From assembly GCF_000143415.4 (NCBI RefSeq), contig NW_003314318.1, positions 581,390-645,389 on the forward strand: 64,000 nucleotides of DNA, given 5' to 3'. Position 1 is the stretch's first letter, and each line of letters opens with the position of its first letter. The stretch comes from Selaginella moellendorffii (Eukaryota > Streptophyta > Lycopodiopsida > Selaginellales > Selaginellaceae). This document shows positions 12,690 to 24,649 of the stretch, piece by piece. Under the pieces are notes generated by a model. The model saw only the letters and a list, made by a program, of their open reading frames with translations. It made no database searches and was not told the DNA's origin. The translations under genes and the position numbers were made by a program.

Positions 12690-13195
12690 CTTGGACTCGG
12701 ACTCGGACTCGGACTCGGACTCGGACTCGGACTCGGGCTCGGGCTCGGTCTCGGTCTCGGTCTTGGTCCCGGTCCCGGTCTCGGTTCCATCTCGGACTCC
12801 ATCTCGGACTCCATCTCGGGTCCATCTCGGACTCCACCTCGGGTCCATCTTGGACTCCATCTCGGGTCCATCTCGAACTCCATCTCGGGTCCATCTCGGA
12901 CTCCATCTCGGGTCCATCTCGGACTCCATCTCGGGTCCATCTCGGACTCCATCTTGGTCCATCTCGGACTCCATCTCGGGTCCATCTCGAACTCCATCTC
13001 GGTCCATCTCAGACTCCATCTCGGGTCCATCTCGGACTCCATCTTGGGTCCCATCTCGGACTCCATCTTGGGTCCCATCTCGGACTCCATCTCGGACTCC
13101 ATCTCGGACTCCATCTTGGGTCCATCTCGGGTCCACCTCGGATTCCATCTCGGACTCCATCTCGGGTCCCATCTCAGATTCTATCTCGGACACTT
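12690..13195. repeat. Minisatellite inside the nested LTR, left copy
   Basis: Hexamer (TCGGAC)n repeats followed by repeats of about 11-24 bp alternating ctcggactccat and ctcgggtccat. The unit has no stop codon in several frames, which creates long spurious open frames of Met-Glu-Ser-Glu or Ser-Asp type. The right LTR has a shorter equivalent at about 18570-18910. Confidence 0.9.
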
Positions 13196-13424
13196 CCACG
13201 TGTCATGTGTTGGTCCTTTTTGGGTCCCCTTTTGGAGCCTTGCTTATTGCTCGCTTCGTGCTTGCTCCTTGAGCACTTTGTTGGGAGTTCCACTCCCGCT
13301 CTCGACCTTCCAAGTCAGAGCTTTTAGTCCAAACGTGTTACACTCGTTTGGCTTTCGCTTCGGCCACTACCACGTGGCATCCTTTCCGGCTCCACTTTGG
13401 GGCCTAGGGATTTTGTGTCTCACA

Positions 13425-16400
13425 ACTCCACCACCCATAGACGAAGTTTGATGTCCTCATCGAACGGTAAACCATTTTATAAAGTAACACCCACATGTGT
13501 TACCATTTCCATCTTTGGCACCTAGCCAATATTTGTCAATGGTCTGACATTGAAGGCTCACCATGCCTTCTCTGTATTCGTCAATGGTTTAATATTGAAG
13601 GCTCACCATGCCTTCTGCATATTCATCAATGGTTTGACACTAAAGGCTCACCATGCCTTGCCCATCCTCTAAGGAGGGTAATCTCTCCAACTTAGAGACT
13701 AATTGGACCATATGTAGTGGTTCTCTCCTTTTATTTGGTTTAGTTCTCGCTAAACCTTTTAGAGACCCTTCTCTAAGTCAATCCTACTACTCCTTCTTGA
13801 GTAGTCTCAATTTCCATCTATGGAACGTTTGCACCTTGGAACTTTTACTCTTTGACCTCTGGAAGTCAATTTCCTAGGTGTCTCCAACACCTTGCATTGC
13901 ACATTTTGTGCAACTCCACTTCCCCATCTTAGGAAGTTCTTTACTTGAGGGCACCATCATCCTCTCTTCTATTTCGTGCCACCTTGGGCACTAAGTTCCA
14001 TTTATCATACTTTGTGCTAGGGCTGTCCATGGCTCTATCATTTGGCTACCTTACCGCTCCCTCCCTTGGAGCTTCCACTTTCGCCAAATCGGAGCAATTC
14101 GGAATCCATCCTTGGAAACACACTTCCTTTCCCACAAGTCGTTAGCATCAAACACATTAGTGTTCCTTGGCTAACTTTGCCATTTGGATCCCTTCCATTA
14201 AATTCCATGGCCCAATCTTGGCCACTAGTCCATTGCTCCTATCCTTGATTGTTGCACCCAGCAACATAGGATTGCTACCTTCATTTTTGAGGTATCCTTT
14301 CGGTTCCATAGCAAAGACTCTTCTTTGCCAAGTCCGGAGGATGTTCACCCCTAGTACGTTTCTTTAGCATCTTCTGCTATGGGCTCTATCCACGGCCCAA
14401 CTTCGTGACCCTCCCATGGGTTTCTTATAGAGACTACCTTCCTCGGACTCACTATACCATCGCACGGACATAGTTTATTTCCCTTAGGTGCTCTTCCCAC
14501 TTGGTCATCATGACCAAGCCACACCACCTTAAACAATTCAATTTCAACATTTTGAACCAGGAACTTCATTCCTTAGCCAACCAAGGACCTCGTCCTTATT
14601 TGGCCATAAGATCACCTAGTGATCTCACCTTGGCACCTTAACAGAGTTGCCAAGAGGTACTTGGTCTTCTAGACCTTCAAGTGGTTGACTATAACCCCGG
14701 GGGCATCCCCCACACTTGGCGGTGCACCCAAGCTAGCCCTTACGGCCAAGGGTTCATAGCAACTGAGATTAGGTGTCCCTATCTCACTCACCACGTCCTT
14801 GGTGCCACTTGCACCAAAGTGTTCAAATTAGATATGCCAAGCTTTCACACTAAGCAATCTAACCGTGCATCACGACTCCGAAGCATCCCTCGCTTGGCAG
14901 TGTGCCCAAACCAGTCTCCCCACTGAGAGTCCATGACCACCGAAATATGAGTGTCCTCATATTCCAAACCATAGTGATTTGGGACTCGAACCCAAGCACT
15001 AGAGGGTCGGGACTCGAACCCAACCTCCGTATATGCATCTACGGATGGCATCACACCGGATGCCTGGCGTGACTCCCCACGCCGGTGCACCAACCTATAT
15101 TTAAAGCGCGCTACAGATCACAGCTTAGGAACCTAATTCCTCCGCACTGCCAAGTCCTCTCACTTGACATGTCTGTGATCATGCATGGACTCCTCCATGC
15201 TCGCCCCCATGGCCCACCCTTTTTGAAGTTATCACCTTCAATTAGGGTATTTGTTCCCCCGACGTGCCAATCTCGCTTGGCAAGTCCTCCGACCACTGTA
15301 ACATGGTTCATGCATAAGCGTGAAAGTCCTTGACCATCGTCTTTTGTTCAAAGCCCTCTCTTTGAACACTCGGGAACTATTTCCCTAACCTTGATAGCCT
15401 TGCCTCATGGCAAGCTTCAAGACCACACTTCTGCTGTGCCACTTTGATTTCGCGCGTTCCATGAACCATTTACACTTGGCCTTTCTAGGTACTAAGCTAC
15501 CTAGAATTGTCTTTGGGAACCTTGAAGGAACTCTGTCCCTCAGCTTGCTAAGGCCTCCCTTTTCGCAAGCTTTATAGTTGCCATATAGTCTAACATGGAC
15601 AATTCCATATTTTAGACTCTCCATGGCATCATGGTTGCTAGCAACAACATCCTCGAGCACCCTCTTCATTCTCCACTCCCAACTTGCATAACCACTGTGG
15701 GATATGCCCTTTGATTTCTATAGTTCAGTTCCATCCCAATACTACTTGCCTTTTGGCCTCATATGTTTCCTTTAGTTATTCTCCTCCAGACTAGGAGGAT
15801 AGCTTTGCACATTTTACTATGCCTTAGCAAGTATTCTTAGGGATGAACCTACCCGATAGCATAGGGAGTGGTTCCTCAATCTTGGGCATGCTCACTTTAT
15901 AATCCCACATATCGGGATTAACGTTGTTGCTTATGGGCCTTTACATGCCCATCAGTAGCCTTGCCAAAATTCCATTTTTGGTTTTGTTCAATTCGGGTAG
16001 ACAGTCTTCTCCTGTCTCCACAACCTTGGACATTTGGATAGCACCTACTATCCATCATTCGCTAGGGACTTAGTCCCTTGGGCCTTATCTATTGCCCTTG
16101 CGACATGAAACACCACCTCCTGGTGTTCTAGAGTGTTTGGGTGTCCCAATGATGGCTTCCTGACAATGAGCATTCCCGTTTACGACATTGACTTACTATA
16201 TTGCAACATAAGCAATTTATCCCCCGTAAGGGTATATCTAACTTCCTTATGCCATTAAGAAGTCTTGGGTAGCTACCTTCTACCCATTTAACCAATTATC
16301 TTGCGCCTCTTGCTTAGTTGCCCCATAATTGTCAAGTCCTACAACTCATTGCTTGGTGCTTCCACACCTCCATCATTATCCGGGTCACCACACTCTAACC

Positions 16401-17568
16401 GCATGCCTTCCAGCTTAGGCTATGTCATTCCCATTTCCATTGGGATTCCTTTGGACGGGGTTCTCATGAACCCGCCAACTTGACCTCAAGGCAGCACGCC
16501 TTGGCACCTTCGGTGTCTCCACACCATCGGCTCCACGAACCTATCCTTATAACACTACTTATTAGTGTTTAGGTCTTTGCCAAGACCAATATAATTGTTC
16601 CTCATGCTAACTATCCGTTAGCACCACACCATAGTGTTTGCACCCAACCCTGGGCCAAAGTTGCTTTCTTCTGGGAACATCTTTCCCACGACTTTAATAT
16701 GGCACATTCTATCATCAATGAGATACTCACTGTTCTCATACTTGGATCTTATGATCCTCCCCATACCTCATGGGGCACCATACACCTCCGTCCAAATGCT
16801 TCAACCAATCCCTTAGGACCATTCCCTGACTCCACTTGAGTCATCCAGCATTTTAGACTTTACTAATCCAATGACCTGCGAGGTCTTAGTCTTCGAGGTG
16901 TCAACTCGCTGGAATACAACTTCTTGTATTCGGGTCCTACTCACAAGGACCATCTTGGCAAATGTTACTCTGACACTTGATTTGTTCTCTTGGGGCAACC
17001 TTTTGCCCCTTAAGACCATTTGTCCATGTGATGAGAATACCAACTCATCCTCTAAATACACCCCCAACTCCTTGGGTTGTTCCAGCATTTATTAGAGGTA
17101 GCCCCAGCTACCACTTCAAGGACTCATGTCCTCACCCCTGCTTGACCTCTCATGGTCATCCATTCTGGTCTCACCTTCATGAGCACCAGCCTCAACTATG
17201 TGAGGATAATCTTGTGACTCCTTTATTGTTTTGGAGTCTCTATCTTTCCCGTGATCCCAACTATAGTTGTTTACCACAACTACCTTAGCCAATTTGCTGA
17301 GACAAATGCTCATCCGGATCACATCCTCAACTCAATGAGGAAAACCTTACACTGTTCCCAAGATCCCAAAGTCGTTCCATTATTGGCCCTTTTCTATCCA
17401 CCACCTCGCCTACAAGTTCACACATGAACTGTACTGGAGAGCCATGCCTTCCCGACTTGCTACTCCTCAAGGATAGGCCCACTCCTCGGACCTTCCGATG
17501 CCAACACTAGTGGTGATATACTTGAGCACCAATAAAAGTCAGACTAAGGAACAGCTCCGATACCAAAT
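13425..17568 (-). other. Interior of the nested element, non-coding
   Basis: Stops occur in all frames. A short sub-repeat containing GGCTCACCATGCCTT recurs three times at about 13550-13655. Two B-box-like stretches (reverse complements of GGGTTCGAGTCCC) occur near 14981 and 15009. No polyprotein domain is recognisable. Confidence 0.6.
17554..17567 (-). other. Primer-binding site of the nested element
   Basis: On the minus strand the bases following the LTR read TTTGGTATCGGAGC, one or two mismatches from the initiator-Met tRNA complement. This sets the leftward orientation. Confidence 0.75.
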
Positions 17569-19145
17569 TGTAAGCGACTAAATTTTCCATTCTACTTTAG
17601 TCAATTAACCACACCTCCGACCACTTGGAGGAGTCTCATTCACGACCTCCATAAGTCCAATCCAGGACTTGGGACTTGCTAGCCCCGAGAATGGCATCCA
17701 TGCCACTCAACATTTGCACTTGGTCCAAGTGCTCCACGTGTCCGATCCCATGACCGACACTCAAAGGTACCACTGACATGGCAGCCCATTACGCTAAGGC
17801 CATGCCCAATCACCTTTGACACACTGGTAGTCCAATACCACTTGCATCACAGTCTTGGCTCTCCAAGACTAGGCAAACCATCCGTGAGTGGTCATCTCAG
17901 ATCCACTCCTTAGCATCCTTAGGATGCCCACCGACAAGGGGAATAGCCTTCCCCAATGTCCCTCTATCAGTCCCCACTAAGTCCCTTTCTGCCCCTGGCC
18001 GTGTTTGCCAACACTGCCACTGGATCGAGACCCACAGGCCCGACCACTAAGTCCCACGGTCCTCTGGGACTTCCTCACCACACGACTGTGTCCTTGGTCA
18101 CTACCCCAGAGGACTGCTCCTCTTCCTTTCCACAGTCTGGGCCTTTGGGACAACATTTCGGAACACCGTGGCCTTACGCAAGCCACCTGGGTACTCTCCT
18201 CGCCTTCTGCCCTTGGGTGCTCTAGCCATGGGCTTAGAGCGGGGTTCCGTTGAGCCACACCAGGTATCCAAGTAGGTAGTGCCACCCACATTTGGACTGG
18301 GAGCATCGGCCAGTCGATCTCCCGGGGGAACTAGAGCCGGCTCTTGAACACTTCACCAAGCTACCCCGCTTGTCAGTCCGTGTTCACTCCAGTCTTGGAC
18401 TTCACAGTGGGCATCTCATCACCCAACACTGGGTCCGGCCTTCCTGGGCCAAACTGGCCTTTCCTGGCCAAACTGGCTCCACTGCAGTCCTCCCCCTACT
18501 ATACTTTTGGAGCTCACCAAACCCCCCAGGGTCTGGGAGACAAACGCTTTGGGCTTTCACCCTCTCAGACTCGAACTTGGACTCGGACTCGGACTCGGAC
18601 TCGGACTCGAACTCGGACTCGGACTCGAACTCGGCCTCGGCCTCGGTCTCGGTCTCGGTCCCGATCTCGGTCTCGGTCTCGGCCCCGATCTCGGTCTCGG
18701 TCTCGACTTCGGACTCCAACTCGGGTCCATCTCGGGTCCATCTCGGACTCCATCTCGGACTCCATTTTGGGTCCATCTTGGGTCCATCTCGGACTCCATC
18801 TCAGATCCCATCTCGGACTCCATCTCGGACTCCATTTTGGGTCCATCTCGGGTCCACCTCGGACTCCATCTCGGACTCCATATCGGGTCCCATCTCGGAC
18901 TCCATCTTGGACACTTCCACGTGTCATGTGTTGGTCCTTTTTGGGTCCCCTTTTGGAGCTTTGCTTATTGCTCGCTTCGTGCTCACTCCTTGAGCACTTT
19001 GTTGGGAGTTCCACTCCCGCTCTCGACCTTCCAAGTCAGAGCTTTTAGTCCAAACGTGTTACACTCGTTTGGCTTTCGCTTTGGCCACTACCACGTGGCA
19101 TCCTTTCCGGCTCCACTTTGGGGCCTAGGGATTTTGTGTCTCACA
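17569..19145 (-). repeat. 5' LTR of the nested element (right copy)
   Basis: Near-identical to the left copy outside the minisatellite (about 18570-18910 here). It contains CACGTG-type boxes near 18918 and 19091 in both copies. Confidence 0.88.
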
Positions 19146-19150
19146 ACTTG
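19146..19150. repeat. Target-site duplication of the nested element, right copy
   Basis: ACTTG, identical to 11674-11678. Confidence 0.88.
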
Positions 19151-22100
19151 CTATTGGAAGATTTGGGTTGCAATGCTCAATTCTTTTCCGGGGAACTTTG
19201 CTATTGCTCCTTGAGTAGCTTAGTGTTGGATTAAGTTTTGAGTTTGGTCAAATAGCGAGTGGCATGAGCTTGTCCATGTTGTGAACAAAAGTTAGTGGTG
19301 TTGGGTGTTGTAAATCTCTATCAGTGGAGTATGGCATTTATGTTGCATTTTGTTGAATTGAGTTAGCACTTGATATTCACATAAACCTTTGAAGTAGTGA
19401 CATAGGTATTGCTTGTGATATTACTCAATTGATGATTAAGTCATTGTGATACTTATATCATATCCATGTGACAATGAGCAATATGTTTACAAAGTTGCTT
19501 GGTTAAATGATCATCAACCCCAAAGTGGTTGATGGTGAAGCTAGTCTACTTGCACAAAGTAACATTATAGTAGCTTTGACTGGATTCTCGATAGTGGTCC
19601 ATTATGCTAAACTTAAGTTGGTACCTTGTTTCCATGAGGGTTTGTCCATAAGGTGTTGGAAAGGGTTGTAGCATTCATTTGCTATAGCTCATCGATTGAT
19701 CTATTAACACTTGGAGAAGATTGTTGAATTGAGAAGGTGTGTAGTTGAGGCATTGACAGCACTAGCACTTGTGTTAGTGGAGATGACATTGTCATGTTGA
19801 GTGATGAGGAATTTTCTTTAGAGCTTGATTTTCCATGTCATTTTTCTTGTTAGTGTTTAAGCTTCACATTGGATCTTGAAGGTGGTTGAAAAAAAGTGTT
19901 AAGTGCAATATAGATATCCGAAGATGTGGTCTTCGTGATCAAGCCTTGGATATTCACTTTGCATTTTGCAGATGTCGGAGTTAGACATCAAAAGTATGGG
20001 CAAAAAGATGTTCGAGGCTTAAGCATACTATGGGTCATGAGAATTTGTGTTAAGGTGAACTTTTATGAAGTTGTTAGTAGGAGGAAGTTGGTTGAGTCTT
20101 GGAAGTTTGTATTCCTAGACCGAGAATCATTCTTTCTCTAGGATTGGAAAATTTTCCAAGCTTTGTCTAAGTGGAGGTTGTGTACTGATATGAGTCCATC
20201 TCATGGTCTTCACTTTAGCTTCGACTAAGTGTTGATCATGCATAACTAGCCTTTTCTAAGGCATGCTCAGAGCTAATGGCTAAATGTTTTGGTGAGCTTA
20301 TTGCGGTTGAGTTGGAGTCAAGTGGTCATTTAGTTCGTGCTTGTCCATAAACCTTTATCTCGACCTAGGGTATCACGTTCATGTTGGACAAGTGTGTAAC
20401 TCAATGGCATGAGTTAGTGTTTGGGTTTTGTGAAAGGCAAGACAAGTGATTGTTGATTGCTTTGCAACTAGTGATTGCTTGTAGACTTTGTCAAGGGCTT
20501 TTAACACTTGCTTCACTCGATGATAATTTAGCAGTGATGGGTTTGCTTTACCGGATGGGGTTGCGGAGGATCATGTCATTAGATTTACATGGTTTTCCAT
20601 ATTGGCATGTTGACTCTACCTCTATTGATATCATTTAGTTGTGTTTAGTTCATAGTGTTGGATTTCATTGAGTCTTGGACGTGATGAATCACTCCTTGAG
20701 GAAGTGTTATCTGTAATTGAGTTTTGCTAAAGGATTGGTCTCGGATACTAACTAAAGTATCTTTGACCTTGGTTAGCTTGGTTGCTAGAGAGCTTTGAGT
20801 GGTAATACACTCGTGCTTTCTTCTAGCCTTGTTTTAGTGTTGATGGCATTGAAGTGATGCCTTGTTGTTGACATTGTTGATGTTGAAATTTTAGTGAAAT
20901 GAGATGTTTCTCCGCAAGATTGATGTCGAGTTTCATTAGTTTTGATGAAGATAGTGTTGATGATTTGGCTATAGCTTTGTGTTATTAGCATTCGTGCATT
21001 TGCTAGTTAGCAACTGTGTTGACGTTTAAATGAACTAAGTGGCAAGTTTGAGTTAGTTGTGTTCTAGACGAGATTATTTAGTAGGGGTTAAGATTTGGCT
21101 TTTCCTTGAAAAGTGATTCAGTTGTGGACTATGCTAACTCTACAAGCGGAAGAGTTAGTGATTGATATTGGAATGTTTGAATCCTTATTGGATTTGAGTT
21201 AGAATATATCGATCATTGATGATTCTTTTTGTGCTTGTTATGAAGTGAGTTACGTCTTGCTATAAATGGATTCATGGAGGATCATTTGGTGATCACTTGT
21301 TGAGCATAGCTTCGTTATACTTAGCTTTTGGATTGATGCACACATGCTCTTCATTAGCTTTGGCATTACAAAGTTTAGTTTATAGATGTGTTGAGGAAGA
21401 TATTGTGGGTTATACTATGATTTCTTCTTTAACATTGAAGTTAGTTTATGTGAGACTCGTGATTATTGCTAGGCACATGGCTATAGGCTTCTTCGAACTT
21501 TTGGTTCTTTGAGTTTTATGCTCATTGTTCCATTTGTTAGAAGTCGTTGGGGAAGACATTTTTGGCTCTTTAGCTTCAATGTTGAAGTTAGTATTTGCAT
21601 CTGGCAATCATTGGTTATGATTGATTATCATTTGGGATAGTTGATTATCCTTGTCAAAAGGATTTTGCTTGATTATTGTTAATATAGACTGAGTTGCCAT
21701 TCTTCAAGATGGTAGATTCTTTCTTCAATGATGATTATACATCTCTTTATTGGTGGGATAGTTGATGATCTTTCATGATGGTTAATTGTTCTCCTTGATG
21801 GCTTTTGGCTTTTCGCAATACCATATGTTCTTTGTGGTTTACTCTGGATTGGTCTGTTGAGTTTGAGACATCAAAAGGATGTTGCTGACACTTGCTTAAG
21901 CAACTCTGGTTCCTTCGTATTGTTAACCAGGATCTATTCCGATTGCCTAGTGTGATAGTTGACATGAATGAGTGTTTGTTGGTCTTGCCACCTTCATTTT
22001 GTTCTGTTGATTATTATTCGAGTTAGTTCTGATAGGTTGGGATGTTATTACTTTTGGGTGATACATTCGCGAGCATTTTGCTTGCCAGTCAATACCTTGA

Positions 22101-22982
22101 GTTCTTTGAGTTATTTTTCATAAATTGTTTAGCATACTATCTGCCATCTTTAGTAGTTAAGTTTTGTCATTGAGTTTTCTCGATGATACGCTTGCTATTG
22201 AATTTTGTTAGATGGTGATTCTTATGTTTACCAATTATGATGATCTTGGTGGTTTCTATCCTATAATACTAGTTTATCGGATGATAACTTACTTGGAATA
22301 CTTTTGTATTCTAATCTAAGCTTTATTCATTGATGATTAAATCTCTAAGATATCATTATTTATGACTTTGATATTGTCCATCTCTTGTTCTTTGAGTTTG
22401 GGCTAGTATAGGCAGACTGGCTTCGGCACTTCGTGTGCATGGTGAAATCTTTAGTCATGGGGTAGTTACTGTCAACTGGTCACATAACTCACCTCTCTGT
22501 CGATGTTCCTTATTCTGTTAAAAGGGCGTGACCGTGTAAACAACTCTAATTGCTTGTTTACAGTAGTCTATCTAAACTTTACAGATGGCAGAAGGGTTGG
22601 GGCCTCTAGCTTCTCTCTCTATGTCCCTGCAGGCATGGGCGTATCACACTTTTGTAAGCTGGGTGACTCCCAGAGTAGCAAAGGTGGCTAACTCCCTTAG
22701 TCATTTCCTTGTTGGCGACGGTCGGAAGGTGTCTGAGCTGGTAGCGCATCTGCGTTAGACAAAGAGGTTGCCTCCTAACTCATTTAAGTTGGTGCATTTC
22801 TCACATAGTGTGAATACCGTGAATGCCTCGGCTAACCGAGGCCGTGTCGCGGAAGCCGAGCTTGATCGAGGCCACCGAGCCCGACTCGACGCAAGGAACC
22901 GGACTATCTTGGCAAGCTGGAGTTGTTTCCTTAGTGGTATTCTAGACTCGAGTGTGCATCGACGAGGACGTCGATCTTCCCT
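19151..22982 (+). other. Interior of the outer element, non-coding
   Basis: About 3.8 kb rich in TTG and GAT triplets with frequent stops in every frame. The last 300 bp before the purine tract is GC-richer and could be a worn polyprotein tail, but no catalytic motif survives. Confidence 0.55.
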
Positions 22983-22995
22983 AGGGGGGGGAGAG
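22983..22995 (+). other. Polypurine tract of the outer element
   Basis: The sequence aggggggggagag lies immediately before the 3' LTR, the expected site of plus-strand priming. Confidence 0.75.
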
Positions 22996-24131
22996 TGTTG
23001 CGACTATGACTTCGGGTATCGAAAGTTACCTGTTAACCAGTCCTTACGGACACTCTTACCTTACTGCCACGATGGCAGGAGGTCGGTATTGCAGCCCCTC
23101 TTGTTCAAGTGTTAGTAAACTAGACTTTGCATTTGTACTTGGTTGGATGAGCATAAGGACGGAATTCCTAAGTGTCTATTCAGTCAAGCATACTTGGCCT
23201 AGCTTTTTAGTTCTCTTTTGCTCTATCTTGCACTGGCTTGACAAGAACCCTCACATGTTGAGATTGGTCCCTCAATATCACTACATGATAATTTACCGTG
23301 TCTGCCAAACACCCTCGTTATCATGCCCTTTGTGTTTGTCTCATTTCGGTCCCAAATACTATTTATGGAAAGTGTCCAGATTTGCTCATTTGGCATATCT
23401 ACGAAATGTAGAGATCGTCCTGAACACAATGGTGTTCGTCCCATATCCAAATTCATAATCTAGGGATATTCCATATTTAATAAGTTTCGAGCTTGTCCCA
23501 GAGACTAACTCCTGATACTAAGGGAGGCTTGCCCAAAGCGTGTGTTCCTCAAAAGGAGGGGGGGTTGTGGGGGGTTCCAAATGTATAATAGGGATAGTGG
23601 GTAGGTCAGGCATGGCCAACCAATCTGAGGCATAGTCTAGCTTCCACTTGCGTGCCCGTCCTTGTTCTATGTCCGGCTTGGGTCTAAGCCCAAGTTCCAC
23701 ACCATGCTAGTTGGTGGAGTACCCATGTCCTTGCATTAGGCCACCAGTATGCCGAAATAGCGCCAGACTCTATTTGGCTCCGTTTGGCTCCGTTTTGCGT
23801 GCTGGTCTTGGCATTGGGATGTTGGTTGTTCTAGGACTGTCCCAAGTCGCTCCGGGCTCCTGTCCCTTCACTCCTTAGGCTTTATGCTCGGGAGTTGTTA
23901 TGTGGTTCAGTTCCGTCACTCCTTGGCTTCGTGCTTGGGAGTTTGGCACCGTTCCTTCATTCAGTGGCCCAAGGCCTTGAACCTCGGGTTCCTATGGACA
24001 CGTGGCATAGACATTTGGCATATGACACGTGGCATTTGTCACGTGGCACATAGAGGGTTTAGGTTCCGCTTTGTGGTGTTATCCTATGGTAAATCACCAT
24101 AGGATAAAAGGTCAAAACCACATGCGCTACA
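22996..24131 (+). repeat. 3' LTR of the outer element
   Basis: Homologous to 9854-11011. Three of the four CACGTGGC boxes are intact; one is degraded to CATTTGGC. It carries a perfect 11-bp stem at 24080-24090 and 24096-24106 with a 5-base loop, and ends GCTACA followed by GCATT. Confidence 0.9.
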
Positions 24132-24136
24132 GCATT
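24132..24136. repeat. Target-site duplication of the outer element, right copy
   Basis: GCATT, identical to 9849-9853. Confidence 0.9.
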
Positions 24137-24649
24137 GCACCAATATTGGAGAGATTGCCATGTCCAAAACTTTAATTGTTCAATCAATTCCATCATCAGA
24201 GTGAAGAGGTCATAGCCAAGGGTGGTTGTCCATACCTCAAGAGTGTGTCACCAACCTTATCTAAAAGCTTGATTCAACAATAGCTGCATTTACAAGTTTT
24301 TGTTTGTAGAGAAAGTATGCACTTTGCACATACATGATGTAATGTCACCTAGTGAGAATCTTCATTGGGAGTTAAGTCTGTCTTTAGAACTATGATTGGG
24401 TATAGAGCCTTGTATACCCTAAATTTTCCTGAGATGAAACATTTATTGATTGTCTTAAGCTTGTTTCACATAGTCTTGCTTAATCCTAAACCCCAACTTT
24501 TTGCTCCATCCGAGGCCACTATTGTTACCTTGTCATGTATTAGGTGTGTTTGCTTTATGGTAATTTGATTAGAGGAGTGCACTAGCCCTTGCCACTAACA
24601 TGATATACTCTTCTACTCAAATTTTCCATGGTAGGCATTAATCAATGGT
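24137..24649. other. Non-coding flank between the LTR element and the tandem LTR fragments
   Basis: No gene, terminal repeat or recognisable relic seen. Confidence 0.45.

Larger units (their letters stand above)
11679..13424 (-). repeat. 3' LTR of the nested element (left copy), with minisatellite and assembly gap
   Basis: Homologous to 17569-19145. It includes a 132-base run of N and a long tandem array (about 12690-13190) of a TCGGAC hexamer passing into a longer unit built on ctcggactccat and ctcgggtccat. The array is longer here than in the right LTR. Confidence 0.88.
11679..19145 (-). mobile_element. Nested LTR retrotransposon (LARD-like) in reverse orientation
   Basis: LTRs at 11679-13424 and 17569-19145, both beginning TGTAAGCGAC and ending TCTCACA on the plus strand, flanked by ACTTG duplications. 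The primer-binding site (reverse complement of TTTGGTATCGGAGC, about 17554-17567) abuts the right LTR, so the element is transcribed leftward. A purine tract on the minus strand abuts the left LTR (13425-13440). The 4.1-kb interior has no open frame longer than about 100 codons and no recognisable polyprotein motif on either strand. Long LTRs plus a non-coding interior fit the LARD class. Confidence 0.88.
9854..24131 (+). mobile_element. Outer LTR retrotransposon (LARD-like), interrupted by a nested element
   Basis: Complete LTR element of 14.3 kb, of which about 7.5 kb is a later insertion. The LTRs begin TG and end CA. The left LTR is followed by a primer-binding site TGGTATCAGAGG (from 11014), close to the initiator-Met tRNA 3' end complement. 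The right LTR is preceded by a purine-rich tract, aggggggggagag (22983-22995). The element's own internal sequence (11012-11678 joined to 19151-22995, about 4.5 kb) has stops in all frames, and I find no gag, protease, RT, RNase H or integrase motif. That fits a large retrotransposon derivative mobilised in trans, or a fully decayed copy. The LTRs differ by many substitutions and indels, so the insertion is not recent. Confidence 0.9.

Noticed and set aside
12690-13195. CRISPR-like appearance of regularly spaced repeats
   Set aside because: Units are directly adjacent and diverged, with no unique spacers; this is a eukaryotic minisatellite inside an LTR.
12344-13451. Long open frames on both strands (up to about 350 codons) across the nested LTR
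   Set aside because: They are produced by the stop-free minisatellite unit and by the N gap; the peptides are pure repeats and change with array length.
13425-17568. Hidden gag-pol in the nested element
   Set aside because: I looked on both strands for protease, RT, RNase H and integrase signatures and for zinc knuckles and found none; open frames are all under about 105 codons.
18292-19214. Overlapping 230-codon open frames in the right nested LTR
   Set aside because: Same minisatellite effect; they occur in several frames at once with repeat-only content.
22728-22765. tRNA gene candidate (GAGCTGGTAGCGCATCTG resembles a D-arm/A-box)
   Set aside because: No anticodon arm, T-arm B-box or acceptor pairing follows at the right distance; it is inside the outer element interior.
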